A stretch of 64,000 nucleotides of DNA from Synergistaceae bacterium (GCA_017405525.1 JAFRAH010000011.1:1-64000), one strand, 5' to 3'; counted from the first letter of the stretch, positions 1 through 8,948 are shown. The notes: generated from the sequence alone by a model not told the origin. A program made the numbers and translations.

Positions 1-53
1 AATCAAGGCTAATACTAATGCTAGTCTAACAAAACAAGAAAGGATGATGCACT

Positions 54-3000
54 ATGAAGAAGTTTTCAGGATTGCTCTTGCTGTTGATGCTGTTGTTTGG
101 TGTCATGTGTGCAGGGGCATTGGCTGGGCCGCGTGATGATGTCGTCAACTATGCCTGGCAAATATGGAATTACACGTGGACAACGAACAGTACAGTACCG
201 CGTTATAACTATGACCCAAGAAACGGGCCTGCAACTGTTACAGGGACGATTAGGGGAGTACCTTACACATACGCTAACATGGTTTCGTTCTCGGAATATA
301 AGGCTTTATCCGCTACTGATAAAGGAACTGTATATTCGAGTAACTCCATGAAATACGGAATGGTTTGCGCAACTCTCGTAACGGATTGCATAAGACAGGG
401 ATTCCCATCTAGAAATTTGCCACTGCTGAACATGGTTATGTTTCACAAAAGCCGTAACAGTGGCAGTTATACCGGGCTCATCTCGTCTGTGTCAGATGCG
501 GTATTCAACTACGATCATACGCAGGCACAGTGGCAGAATATCTGGGCAAATATCAGGACTTCACAGGCAAATTCTGGCTATCCTGCCTACAAAAAACTCC
601 AGAAGGGTGATTATCTTAACGACTGGAATCATGTAATTCTTGTTGTTGAGAATGACACGAGCGCACAGAGGATAACGTATATTGACCAAACTATTTGCTG
701 GGACAATGTATCAAATGGCATGGTTGGGACACATAAGGGGACGTATTATTATTCAGATTTATCTAATAAATGCTATGTTCCCATGTATGTGAACTATGAC
801 GAGGTTCCTCCCGACCTCTCCGACATCAACCCCGGACTCCGCCGCCTCACCTCAAACAGTTACGCCAAAGTCTACACCCTCACATCAGGCAAGTACAATG
901 TATACTCCGACTCAAACCTGACGACCCGGCTTTCCTCCAGCGCATGGACGGGCGAGGAGGACGAGGACTGGATTCTCGGCGTGGGCAAAAACTCAAACGG
1001 TGTAGTGTATGCCCGCATCTCCTACCCTGTGGGCAGCAGCAGGCAGACAGCATACGTGAATCTGAGTGAGGTATTCGTTCCCGGAACTCTGAAGGACGAC
1101 CCCAAAACGGCAGTAGTACGTCATTACGGCCTCTACAAGCGCAGGGACTCCGGCCAGAATAATGATTACGGTATCGATGTAGGCGACTCGGTCTACTTGC
1201 TCACGAAAGATAACGGTTGGGCGCAGGTACTTTATCCCGTGGGTTCTTTATGGCGGATTGCCTGGCTCACTGAAAGAAATTACAACATGGTTGTGGGAAT
1301 AGGCACAGTAGAGGCTCCCAAGATAACCACAACAAGCCTTCCTGATGCATATATCGGTGAGACGTACTATGCCAAGATCAATACTACAGGCACAACACCG
1401 ATTTATTTCCAAGGTGGCACTGCTGTCTCACTGCCAAACGGCTTTGACATACAGAGAATGCTTGTTGGGAGCGACACTTCCGGCATAATTCGGGGCACTC
1501 CCAAGAATGTCTACAACAGGTCTCTTCCTTACACCCTGCCCTTCCCTGTTACAGTCACGAACTCCGCAGGCTCTGACTCCAAGAACTTCACGATCACTGT
1601 CAGGTCAAGGCCAACAGGAACACCTCCAACAATCAGCAGCGGAACAGTCATGCCGGAGGCAACCAAGGGAAGGCCTTACTCCCAGACACTCACAGCTACA
1701 GGGACAACTCCCATAACGTGGTCAGTTTATGACGCGTCATTGCCATTGCCTCCCGGACTTACACTCAGCACGTCAGGGACAATCTCAGGAACTCCTACAA
1801 CAGCGGGGAGGTACACGTTCCGGGTCAAAATCACTAACTCCGCAGGATGGGATGCAAAACTGAAAACCATTAAGGTCAACCTCCCTCCTGTGCTAAATGG
1901 AACGTTCAAGAATGGCACGGTTGGTACATACTACTCTGAGTACGTTACAGTGAGCGAGGGCACTGAATCCTTCACGTGGGCTAAAACATCCGGGACTATA
2001 CCCGATGGCTTGAGCTTCAGCCCATCAGGAAGGTACTGCTACCTGAAAGGAACTCCTACAACAGCAGGTACATATTACTTCACGCTCGGGGCAACCGATC
2101 AGAATGGTGCTACGGCTACAAAATCCTACACAGTTACGATACAGCCTAGGGCTTCGCTGACCATAAGCTGGACGTTCAAGAATGGTACAGTAGGCACGTC
2201 ATATTCCGACTGGGTAAGCGTGAGCGGAGGAACAGCCCCATACACGTGGAGCAAAGAGAGCGGAACTCTTCCTGACGGCCTGAGCTTAAGCCCATCAGGG
2301 ACTTACTGCTACCTGAAAGGAACTCCCACTAATCCAGGAACTTATCACTTCAAGCTTAAGGTAGTTGACACCAACGGCGCAGAGGGAACAAAATCTTTCT
2401 CGGTAGTCATCAAGCCTGCAACTCTGACCATAAGCTGGACGTTCAAGAATGGTACAGTAGGCACGTCATATTCCGACTGGGTAAGCGTGAGCGAAGGAAC
2501 AGCCCCATACACGTGGAGCAAAGAGAGCGGAACTCTTCCTGACGGCCTGAGCTTAAGCCCATCAGGGACTTACTGCTACCTGAAAGGAACTCCTACAACA
2601 GCAGGTACATATTACTTCAAGCTCAAGGTAGTCGACACCAACGGCGCAGAGGGGACAAAAGACTTCATGGTTACCATAAGCCCGGAACAGACAGCCCCGC
2701 TGACTATCAGCTATACGTTCAAGAAGGGCTTCAGGAAGGGGTACTATTTAAGCTGTGTTGCCGCAAGCGGAGGAAGTGGAAGTTATACTTGGAGAATGGT
2801 CAGCGGGACTATACCCAATGGCCTGAAAACAAACCAGTCAGGGAGGTACTACTACTTGAGGGGTACTCCCATCAAGGCAGGAACGTTCAAATTCACCCTT
2901 AAGTTATCCGATAGTGCTGGTCATAGCTTGACATGTATCTTCACTGTAAAAATAACGCAGACGACAGTATCAGGAAAGATTGCCTCAACACTCACGAGAA

Positions 3001-3929
3001 AAGCGTGGTACTCAAAGACGCTAACGGCATCGGGCGGAACAGCACCCTACACTTGGAGCGTGAGCAGTGGGAAACTCCCGGACGGGCTCAAGCTCAAAGC
3101 CTCAACCGGGAAAATCTCAGGCACTCTCACCAAAGCCGGAAAATTCACCTTCACCATCAAGGCCAAAGACAAGAACGGTGCGGCCGGAACAAAGAAGTAC
3201 ACCATAACTGTAACTCAAACGACAGTATCCGGGAAGATTGCCGCGAGCCTCCCAAAGAATACAAGCTACAGCAAGACCCTCAAAGCATCAGGTGGTGCGA
3301 GCCCCTATACATGGACGGTCTCATCCGGGCAATTACCCACCGGCCTTAAACTGGGCAAGTCATCCGGGAAAATCTCAGGCACTCCCTCAAAGGAAGGCAC
3401 ATATACGTTCACAATCAAGGCCAAAGACAAGAATGGAGCTGCTGGAACGAAGAAGTACACCGTCAAAGTAACGGCAGCCTCAGCGGCAAATGATGCACTG
3501 CTTGGCGACATTGCGGACAACCCTTCAGCCGACATCCCGGCAGAAAACACAACGGGACTCCCGGCAACTCCTGAGAGCCCCGGAACGCTTGAAGCACTCC
3601 CCGCAAACCCGGCAGGTACTCTCTCCCTCAGTGCAACGCTGAGTGTGGCCAGTGATGACGTTCTTGAAGCCGGAAAAGGCAGAGACAGCGACCTAATTAC
3701 CGTCATGGCCGGAAAACCTGTAACCTTCATTCTCGGCGACTGGGGCGTTGAGGTTTCAGGCGTTACGGTCATGATTGACGACAAACCCGCTGAAGGTATC
3801 ACGATCTCAGATGATGGGACATTCACACTCAAGGCTGAGCTCGTAACTGGAGACTTCAAGGTCTGCGTAAAGGCAACGCATAACGGCTCAGAGCTCGAAT
3901 CCGAAACCATCTACATCATCTCCCAATAG
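54..3929 (+). CDS. Large secreted papain-fold protein with SH3-like and tandem Ig (He_PIG) repeats
   Basis: 1291 residues. A lysine start and hydrophobic stretch (residues 2-24, ending AGALAG) form a signal peptide, so the product is exported. Residues about 30-245 look like a papain-fold (NlpC/P60- or CHAP-like) amidase: Cys105 in YGMVCATLVTDC and His193 in DWNHVILVV are the candidate dyad. Residues about 255-415 hold two SH3-like segments. From about 420 to 1130 there are eight Ig-like repeats of the He_PIG type, each with a PxGLxL...SGTPTxAGTYxF core. The C-terminal 160 residues are Ala/Pro-rich and then a small beta domain with no anchor motif. The start follows AGGATG-type purines. A role in binding or cutting peptidoglycan or a surface glycan is inferred; the catalytic assignment is tentative. 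Confidence 0.85.
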   Translation: MKKFSGLLLLLMLLFGVMCAGALAGPRDDVVNYAWQIWNYTWTTNSTVPRYNYDPRNGPATVTGTIRGVPYTYANMVSFSEYKALSATDKGTVYSSNSMKYGMVCATLVTDCIRQGFPSRNLPLLNMVMFHKSRNSGSYTGLISSVSDAVFNYDHTQAQWQNIWANIRTSQANSGYPAYKKLQKGDYLNDWNHVILVVENDTSAQRITYIDQTICWDNVSNGMVGTHKGTYYYSDLSNKCYVPMYVNYDEVPPDLSDINPGLRRLTSNSYAKVYTLTSGKYNVYSDSNLTTRLSSSAWTGEEDEDWILGVGKNSNGVVYARISYPVGSSRQTAYVNLSEVFVPGTLKDDPKTAVVRHYGLYKRRDSGQNNDYGIDVGDSVYLLTKDNGWAQVLYPVGSLWRIAWLTERNYNMVVGIGTVEAPKITTTSLPDAYIGETYYAKINTTGTTPIYFQGGTAVSLPNGFDIQRMLVGSDTSGIIRGTPKNVYNRSLPYTLPFPVTVTNSAGSDSKNFTITVRSRPTGTPPTISSGTVMPEATKGRPYSQTLTATGTTPITWSVYDASLPLPPGLTLSTSGTISGTPTTAGRYTFRVKITNSAGWDAKLKTIKVNLPPVLNGTFKNGTVGTYYSEYVTVSEGTESFTWAKTSGTIPDGLSFSPSGRYCYLKGTPTTAGTYYFTLGATDQNGATATKSYTVTIQPRASLTISWTFKNGTVGTSYSDWVSVSGGTAPYTWSKESGTLPDGLSLSPSGTYCYLKGTPTNPGTYHFKLKVVDTNGAEGTKSFSVVIKPATLTISWTFKNGTVGTSYSDWVSVSEGTAPYTWSKESGTLPDGLSLSPSGTYCYLKGTPTTAGTYYFKLKVVDTNGAEGTKDFMVTISPEQTAPLTISYTFKKGFRKGYYLSCVAASGGSGSYTWRMVSGTIPNGLKTNQSGRYYYLRGTPIKAGTFKFTLKLSDSAGHSLTCIFTVKITQTTVSGKIASTLTRKAWYSKTLTASGGTAPYTWSVSSGKLPDGLKLKASTGKISGTLTKAGKFTFTIKAKDKNGAAGTKKYTITVTQTTVSGKIAASLPKNTSYSKTLKASGGASPYTWTVSSGQLPTGLKLGKSSGKISGTPSKEGTYTFTIKAKDKNGAAGTKKYTVKVTAASAANDALLGDIADNPSADIPAENTTGLPATPESPGTLEALPANPAGTLSLSATLSVASDDVLEAGKGRDSDLITVMAGKPVTFILGDWGVEVSGVTVMIDDKPAEGITISDDGTFTLKAELVTGDFKVCVKATHNGSELESETIYIISQ
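2157..2593 (+). repeat. Near-identical tandem repeat within the Ig-repeat gene
   Basis: Positions 2157-2326 and 2424-2593 are the same 170 bases with one mismatch (GCGGAG against GCGAAG), offset by 267 bp or 89 codons. The other Ig modules of the gene have diverged much further, so this looks like a recent in-frame duplication or homogenisation of one Ig module. Confidence 0.9.
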
Positions 3930-3938
3930 TATCAACCC

Positions 3939-3976
3939 AAAAAAATAACCCCCGGCCTCAAAACCGGGGGCTTTCT
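3939..3976. terminator. Bidirectional intrinsic terminator between convergent operons
   Basis: A 7-bp GC stem, CCCCCGG (3949-3955) with CCGGGGG (3964-3970), lies between the convergent ends of the secreted-protein gene and nusB. Read leftward the hairpin is followed by TTATTTTTTT, a strong U tract for the nusB operon. Read rightward it is followed by a weaker CTTTCTCT tract. Confidence 0.85.
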
Positions 3977-3986
3977 CTACTCTTCC

Positions 3987-4457
3987 TTATTGTTCCTCTA
4001 TGATGCCCTCAAAGTATTTTGCCGCCCTGTTCATTACTCCGTGAACAAACCGTGATGAGTCCTTCGTCCCGAATGAGTCAGCAAGTGATGATGCCTCAGA
4101 GATCGCAGACTTCACCGGAAGAGTCTTCAGCATGAAACCCTCAAGCACCATAAGACGCAGTATCGTCCTGTCCACGCTGACCATACGTTCAGGCCGCCAC
4201 CCGGTAACCACTCGGAGCAATACACCGTCAATCTCGGTCTTCCTGTTCCAGACCTCAGAGACAAGGCCACGGCATCTGTCTTTGACTTCGGGCGTGTCAT
4301 CCTTGGCCACATCGTCAAGGTTCAGGAAAAGCTCAAGCGACGCGTCAAAATCCTGCTCAGGGTAAACGTCCAGCGAACAAAGGAACTGCACCGCAAGCTC
4401 CCTTGAACGGTGGATTGCCCCGAACTTCCTGCCGATAAACTTCTTCTTGTCCGTCAT
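3987..4457 (-). CDS. nusB: Transcription antitermination factor NusB
   Basis: NusB binds boxA RNA with S10 and supports rRNA transcription antitermination. The all-helical pattern is typical: RELAVQFLCSLDVYPE near the N-terminus, VDRTILRLMVLEG in the middle and SSRFVHGVMNRAAKYF at the end. The ATG at 4457 (MTDKKKF) is chosen because it follows the upstream stop codon by one base; the longer reading from 4487 would overlap that gene by 29 bp. Length is then 156 residues, close to the family norm. It is the last gene of the efp operon and ends at the terminator at 3939-3976. Confidence 0.95.
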   Translation of the reverse strand: MTDKKKFIGRKFGAIHRSRELAVQFLCSLDVYPEQDFDASLELFLNLDDVAKDDTPEVKDRCRGLVSEVWNRKTEIDGVLLRVVTGWRPERMVSVDRTILRLMVLEGFMLKTLPVKSAISEASSLADSFGTKDSSRFVHGVMNRAAKYFEGIIEEQ

Positions 4458-4458
4458 C

Positions 4459-4905
4459 TCACGCACTCCTGAACTTCCCGGCCGCAAACTTCAGCCCCCT
4501 CATCATGAACCACACCGACGCTCCCCAGAACACAGACCAGAAAAGCCCCTTCAGCCCGGCAGTAATGGCCACAGCGGTACATGAGGCAATCCCTGCCCAC
4601 GTGTACGGGCTCTGAAGAACCGGCATAATTCCACGCTCAGGGCTCGCCCATACTATCACTGCCTTTATTCCCATCGGCTTCAACACTGAGGCTATATGTT
4701 CCTCAATTTTGGCCTTCGTCTCAGGTGTCAGGTCTTCCTCAGAGAATACCAGCGACAAATCAGCATGTTCCTTCTTCCCGGACGGTGAGAGTGTCGCACT
4801 GTAGAGCCTCAACTTGGGCTTCAGGATGCTACCAGCAAAATCATAGAGCCCCGAATACGATACCCGGATAATCCCGTATGGCGTGTTCCTCCACAAAAAA
4901 TACAT
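4459..4905 (-). CDS. Small membrane protein of the efp-asp23-nusB operon, unknown function
   Basis: 148 residues. The soluble N-terminal part (about 1-95) has a beta-rich pattern. It is followed by two closely spaced hydrophobic helices (about 98-116 and 118-137) and a short basic tail. I do not recognise a named family. It sits 3 bp after the Asp23-family gene and 1 bp before nusB, so it is translationally linked to both. In several Gram-positive genomes an Asp23 protein works with a membrane partner (AmaP); that this protein is such a partner is inferred from position only. Confidence 0.75.
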   Translation of the reverse strand: MYFLWRNTPYGIIRVSYSGLYDFAGSILKPKLRLYSATLSPSGKKEHADLSLVFSEEDLTPETKAKIEEHIASVLKPMGIKAVIVWASPERGIMPVLQSPYTWAGIASCTAVAITAGLKGLFWSVFWGASVWFMMRGLKFAAGKFRSA

Positions 4906-4908
4906 GGC

Positions 4909-5322
4909 CTAATCCGCCTCGTCTTCCGCTGAAGGGTTCTCAGGCTCTATGCTCATCTGGATGTTGTCCCCGGTGCTCGTGTATATCCCCTGAACGTTCA
5001 CATTCACTGCCTTAACGTCATAGCCCGTGTAGCGTTCCAAGTTGTCCTTGATCTTCTCCTGAACGTCCCATGCAAGATCGGGTATCCTCTGGCCGTACTT
5101 CACGAGAACGTAAGCATCAACAGCCACTGTCCCGCGCGAATGCTCCACTGAAACACGAACACCCCCGGATTTGCGCCCTATGCTGAATTTCGACGCAAGC
5201 CCGGAGGCTGTCTTTATGTTGGGTATTCCCTGTATTGTCTTGCGGGCAAGCTCGGCTATAACGTCTTCGGAGATGTGGATCATCCCGCCGTTAGCGGCCT
5301 TCTTGTCGTCTGAGTCAGGCAT
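4909..5322 (-). CDS. Asp23/Gls24 family envelope protein
   Basis: 137 residues with the Asp23 (DUF322) layout. ISEDVIAELARKTIQGIPNI opens the domain, followed by beta strands with GVRVSVEHSRGTVAVDAYVLVKYG, then IPDLAWDVQEKIKDNLERYTG and VKAVNVNVQGI. The family is linked to cell-envelope stress and, in diderms without teichoic acid, is often simply found next to nusB, as here. Its stop abuts the next gene by 3 bp and its start overlaps the efp stop by 1 bp, so the four genes form one operon. Confidence 0.9.
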   Translation of the reverse strand: MPDSDDKKAANGGMIHISEDVIAELARKTIQGIPNIKTASGLASKFSIGRKSGGVRVSVEHSRGTVAVDAYVLVKYGQRIPDLAWDVQEKIKDNLERYTGYDVKAVNVNVQGIYTSTGDNIQMSIEPENPSAEDEAD

Positions 5323-5894
5323 TACTTCTTTGCGCGCTCAAGGTATGCGCCTGTCCTCGTATCTACTACTATCATTTCTCCCGGCTCAACGAACACAGGA
5401 ACAGTTACTACAAGGCCGGTCTCAAGCGTTGCAGGTTTCCCGCCGCCTGTTACTGTGTCGCCCTTGAACGCGGGGGGTGTGTCGACTACCTTCATCGTTA
5501 CGCTCTTGGGAAGCTCTATGCCCATGACCTTGCCCTCGAAATACTCAATCTGTATCTCCATGTCGTCAACGAGATATTTCGCGGCATCACCCAGGACCTG
5601 CGGGGATAACCTCATCTCCTCATAGGTCGCCAAGTCCATGAACACATAGTCCTCGCCGTCCCTGTAGCTGTACTGTGCGGGCTTGTCCTCGTAGATTATG
5701 CGCTCGAACTTTTCGCCGGGCTTGAACGAGTTTTCCACGATTGAGCCGGTCTCAACGTTCCGTAATTTCGTGCGGACTACTGCCCCGCCGCGTCCCATCT
5801 TGTGGTGATCGTACTCGACTATCTCCCAGATACCATCCTGCCAGCGGAGCTTAAGGCCGACATAGAAAGTAGTGGTGTCTGCTACCTGTGCCAT
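5322..5894 (-). CDS. efp: Translation elongation factor P with an arginine at the loop tip
   Basis: EF-P rescues ribosomes stalled at polyproline. The 190-residue product has the three usual domains: KOW-like (1-65), central OB (about 67-130) and C-terminal OB (about 131-188, ending VDTRTGAYLERAKK). The conserved loop that reaches the peptidyl-transferase centre reads HHKMGRGGAVV, so Arg35 lies where E. coli has the lysylated Lys of PGKGQA. Arg at this site is modified by EarP in some proteobacteria; no earP or epmA/epmB gene is visible in this window. The ATG has a strong AGGAGG at good spacing, and a promoter lies just upstream. Confidence 0.97.
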   Translation of the reverse strand: MAQVADTTTFYVGLKLRWQDGIWEIVEYDHHKMGRGGAVVRTKLRNVETGSIVENSFKPGEKFERIIYEDKPAQYSYRDGEDYVFMDLATYEEMRLSPQVLGDAAKYLVDDMEIQIEYFEGKVMGIELPKSVTMKVVDTPPAFKGDTVTGGGKPATLETGLVVTVPVFVEPGEMIVVDTRTGAYLERAKK

Positions 5895-5937
5895 TGGAAT
5901 ACTACCTCCTGTATATTTCTTGATTTGTTGACGGATA

Positions 5938-5968
5938 ATTATAGCCTACACGCTCTAATTGCTGTCAA
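5938..5968 (-). promoter_or_regulatory. Sigma-70-type promoter of the efp operon
   Basis: Reading leftward, TTGACA (5968-5963) and TATAAT (5943-5938) are separated by 19 bp. The -35 lies inside the last codons of pilQ. Both hexamers are perfect; the spacer is 2 bp longer than ideal. The start codon of efp lies about 45 bp downstream. Confidence 0.7.
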
Positions 5969-7622
5969 GAATATACGGCGTTATCACCATCACAACCTGA
6001 GACTTCGTGCGTGAGTTGTACCTGTACGTGAAGAGCTCCCCCAAAAGCGGGATATTCCCCAGTACCGGGATACGTGAGACATTCCGGCTTGTGTCGTCCC
6101 GGAAGAGCCCCCCGATGACGAAAGGCATTCCGTCCCTAACTCGTACCTCAGTCGTAACCTGCCTCGTCGTAGTGATGGGCATCTGTTCGCCCGTGCTGCT
6201 GGTCTGCTGGTCGACGACATCACCCGTGCTTATGTCCAGCGCAAGCGTAACGTACCCGTCCCGTCCTATTTGGGGCGTGAACGTCAGCTTTGGCCCGACC
6301 TCCTCGGTTGACCATGTTACTGTGCCGTCATCCTTGTTCCTGCTCGAAACGTAGGGGTAATCCTGAGTCAGGGTTATAGTTGCCTGTTTTCCGTCCGTAG
6401 CAATCACTGAGGGGTTAGCGAGGACTTTTCCCTTGCTTTTGGTCTCCAGTGCACTCAATGTTGCCTGTATCGTCCTTGCTGTGCGTATGGTTCTTGGGCC
6501 CTTCACTGACCTGTCCTGCTGGTAGTCCACTGCAAGCCCCGTAGTCCCTCCCAAGCTCAGGCGTATATCATCATAGGCAATGTCAAGGGCGGCCTGAACT
6601 GCAAGGCTGTCGGAGTCGCTGAACTCGAATATGCTCGCCTGTATCATCACCTGTTTCTGCGGAACGTCAAGAAGAGTGATGAGATCCTCAACCTCCTGCA
6701 TCTTCACCGGGTTTGCACTCACGTAGAGCGTCCTCATCCGTTCGTCAACAGTAACTGAATTTTCCTCAAGCCCGGCAATGCTCCTCAACATTCCGCTGAT
6801 TTTCGCAGGGTCGGCAAAAGCTATGTGGAATGACTTGAGGCTCTTTGCCCCTGAAAGCCTGCTTAACCCCTCGTAAGTCCCGAATATTGTCGTGTTCGCC
6901 CCGGCATTGTAGGCGGCAAGGTCATACGTCCGCATAAAGTAGTTCAGTATCTCATCAATCCTGACATCAACCAGCGTCATAGTAACCAGAACATTGCCGG
7001 GAAAAGTCGAGTCAAGTATGACGTTACGGTCGAGGTAGGACATGAGGCCGCGGACAACATCACGGAGTTCTGCATCACGGAGCTCAAGGGTTACTTTCTG
7101 GTTCACGCTGAAAGGCAGTGATGACATCGGGGAAGGGTATCGCCTTGGCGGTGGAAGGTAGGCTTGTCCCGGAATGAGGTCATGGGGCTTCTGGGACTTC
7201 ACGCGGATATTCCAGCCTTCATATGAGTTCTGGGAGGAATTGACGCTAAGGGGAAGGTTTGACTTAAGGCCGATCTCTACTTTTCGGGAGGCATCATCTG
7301 ATACGTTCCTCACAAGACACTCATAAATCAGGGGGCTGCCCTCAATCGTGGATAATAGCGCGGCGTTTATGGCTGAAGGTTTTTCGGCTATGGTGTCGTA
7401 AAGTGTAACAGTAAGTGATTCACCGGCAGTGTCATATTTTGGACGGCTGAGCTTTCTTCCTGAGAGCTTGAGGATAAATTCATTCTCTCCAAGCTGGTAA
7501 ATCCGGCATCCAGTAAGAAGAGGGCCTGAATATTTTTGTTTCCTTTGGGCGGCGAAAGATTGAGAAGCGAATATCAACAATACGGACGCAAGAATAAAAA
7601 CATAACATGATTTACGTAACAT
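5955..7622 (-). CDS. pilQ: Type IV pilus outer-membrane secretin PilQ
   Basis: 555 residues. The signal peptide ends near SQSFA-AQ (about 24). It is followed by a beta-rich AMIN-like region, an N-terminal secretin domain (about 165-320, with LELRDAELRDVVRGLM and an STN-like motif) and the C-terminal secretin barrel (about 375-555). The barrel carries the hallmark IPVLGNIPLLGELF and ends with a VVMVITPYIL strand. It would form the outer-membrane gate for the pilus. Context fits: the two upstream genes resemble pilO and pilP. It is shorter than proteobacterial PilQ because it has fewer AMIN domains. A GspD assignment is less likely. Confidence 0.92.
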   Translation of the reverse strand: MLRKSCYVFILASVLLIFASQSFAAQRKQKYSGPLLTGCRIYQLGENEFILKLSGRKLSRPKYDTAGESLTVTLYDTIAEKPSAINAALLSTIEGSPLIYECLVRNVSDDASRKVEIGLKSNLPLSVNSSQNSYEGWNIRVKSQKPHDLIPGQAYLPPPRRYPSPMSSLPFSVNQKVTLELRDAELRDVVRGLMSYLDRNVILDSTFPGNVLVTMTLVDVRIDEILNYFMRTYDLAAYNAGANTTIFGTYEGLSRLSGAKSLKSFHIAFADPAKISGMLRSIAGLEENSVTVDERMRTLYVSANPVKMQEVEDLITLLDVPQKQVMIQASIFEFSDSDSLAVQAALDIAYDDIRLSLGGTTGLAVDYQQDRSVKGPRTIRTARTIQATLSALETKSKGKVLANPSVIATDGKQATITLTQDYPYVSSRNKDDGTVTWSTEEVGPKLTFTPQIGRDGYVTLALDISTGDVVDQQTSSTGEQMPITTTRQVTTEVRVRDGMPFVIGGLFRDDTSRNVSRIPVLGNIPLLGELFTYRYNSRTKSQVVMVITPYILDSN

Positions 7623-7676
7623 AACTAATTTTCACTTCACCTTTTCCTGAATTTTGAGTAAGTAAAATATATTATA

Positions 7677-8330
7677 CTATTTTATCTCGTCAAATTTCTT
7701 TATTTCGCTGATTTCGTACCTGACTTCCTTATTGTTGAATATCACCGTGATAGCGTTTGAGGTTATCGAGGCAACAAATCCTGCATTCCCCGGAAGTTCA
7801 TCGCCCTTCCGAACGACAACGGCACTCTTCCCCCCGGCATCAACTACCGCGATCTTCTGGCCGCTTTCTGCCGTCATGATCATTCTCACGGTCAGAGGCC
7901 CGGCCTGCGGCTCAGCAGCACCAGGAGGCGGGACATCAGGCGGGAGCATCGCAGTACTGGCATCGGTCCCGGAAGGAACTGAACTGTACTCCACAGGGTC
8001 AAGGTTGAACGGCATCCTGTGCATAGCTTGGACGGCATAGACGATAGCCTCACCTCCTGCCCTCATTGTGTCGACTGTCCGGGCAAGCTCTACGATACGC
8101 TGAATTGATGCCTCATTGCTGGGCGGCCTCGTGTCCTGGAAGAGCTCCTCATCAATGGGGGTAGTCGTGTCTGAAAGGATGGTAGCGCGGAAATAGTTGA
8201 ACCCTGCCCAGACCATCCCAAGAAAAAGTACGGCAAAACATGAGAGCCTGATTATTTTTGACTGCTCATCATTGAACACGCCCGTTAGAACTTCATAGAG
8301 GTGAACGGCTGTTTCCCGGCTGTTGTCCAT
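7677..8330 (-). CDS. PilP/GspC-like pilus assembly protein
   Basis: 217 residues: a short cytoplasmic start, one transmembrane helix (about 28-46), a Pro/Ala-rich linker (about 95-140) and a C-terminal beta domain (about 142-217). The C-terminal domain carries an SGQKIAVVDAGGKSAVVVRKGDELP pattern resembling the homology region of PilP and GspC, which contacts the secretin. Unlike classic PilP it has a membrane anchor instead of a lipobox. It lies between the pilO-like gene (4 bp away) and pilQ, which supports a role in aligning the inner-membrane ring with the secretin. Confidence 0.7.
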   Translation of the reverse strand: MDNSRETAVHLYEVLTGVFNDEQSKIIRLSCFAVLFLGMVWAGFNYFRATILSDTTTPIDEELFQDTRPPSNEASIQRIVELARTVDTMRAGGEAIVYAVQAMHRMPFNLDPVEYSSVPSGTDASTAMLPPDVPPPGAAEPQAGPLTVRMIMTAESGQKIAVVDAGGKSAVVVRKGDELPGNAGFVASITSNAITVIFNNKEVRYEISEIKKFDEIK

Positions 8331-8334
8331 CGTG

Positions 8335-8847
8335 CTATTCCTCCGTCATGACCTCAAGGGTCATCTCGGCTTCTATGAGCTCTTCGGGCAAGGTATGGTT
8401 GCGGTTTATCTTGAGGGAAATGATTTTCGAGGGGACATTAAGATTTCTCAGGTCAGCGAGCATTCCGGCAAACTGGTAGTAATTCGCAAACAGCCTTAGT
8501 GTGATGGCGTTTTCTTTTCCTCCCTGGGAATCTCCTCCCGACAATGTCATTGAAGTAAGGCTTATCCTTCTGCTGGCGGCAATAGGGGTTATCATTCCGT
8601 AGAACGCCACGACATCAGGGACAGCCATTGCACGGTTTATGTTGAGCTCAGTTATCTGCGAGAGGCTGGCATTCCGGGCCTCAAGTGTTGAGATTATGCC
8701 GGTGTTGTTGTGCCTTTCTGCGTCAAGCTGGTCATATTCCTCACGGCAGGAATAAAGCTGTTTCAGAGAGAACCATACTCCAACGCACAAGAGAAGACAT
8801 AACGCAAAAAAAGCTCCTGTAAAAATAAAGTAAGAGTTCTTGTTCAT
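8335..8847 (-). CDS. pilO: PilO-like type IV pilus assembly protein
   Basis: 170 residues: one N-terminal transmembrane helix (about 7-28), a coiled-coil-like stretch (about 30-62) and a C-terminal ferredoxin-like domain with YYQFAGMLADLRNLNVPSKI. This is the PilO architecture of the inner-membrane alignment complex. It is the first gene of its transcript, 47 bp from a perfect -10 hexamer. The pilM and pilN genes that normally precede pilO are absent here. Confidence 0.75.
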   Translation of the reverse strand: MNKNSYFIFTGAFFALCLLLCVGVWFSLKQLYSCREEYDQLDAERHNNTGIISTLEARNASLSQITELNINRAMAVPDVVAFYGMITPIAASRRISLTSMTLSGGDSQGGKENAITLRLFANYYQFAGMLADLRNLNVPSKIISLKINRNHTLPEELIEAEMTLEVMTEE

Positions 8848-8893
8848 GGTATATATTTCTTTGTTCCTTTTCCGGGAGATTGTTATGTGAGAG

Positions 8894-8922
8894 ATTATAG
8901 ACTATTCATAAATTACGGTCAA
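8894..8922 (-). promoter_or_regulatory. Promoter of the pilO-pilP-pilQ operon
   Basis: Reading leftward, TTGACC (8922-8917), a 17-bp spacer and TATAAT (8899-8894). This is the best-spaced sigma-70-like promoter in the first 20 kb, and it shows that the pilus genes start here instead of continuing from a pilMN segment. Confidence 0.8.
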
Positions 8923-8948
8923 AATCCTAGTTAATTTTACGCAAAGGT

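Noticed and set aside
3305-3910. 201-residue minus-strand frame under the Ig-repeat gene
   Set aside because: It is antisense to a well-supported gene with periodic codons, ends at no promoter and matches no family.
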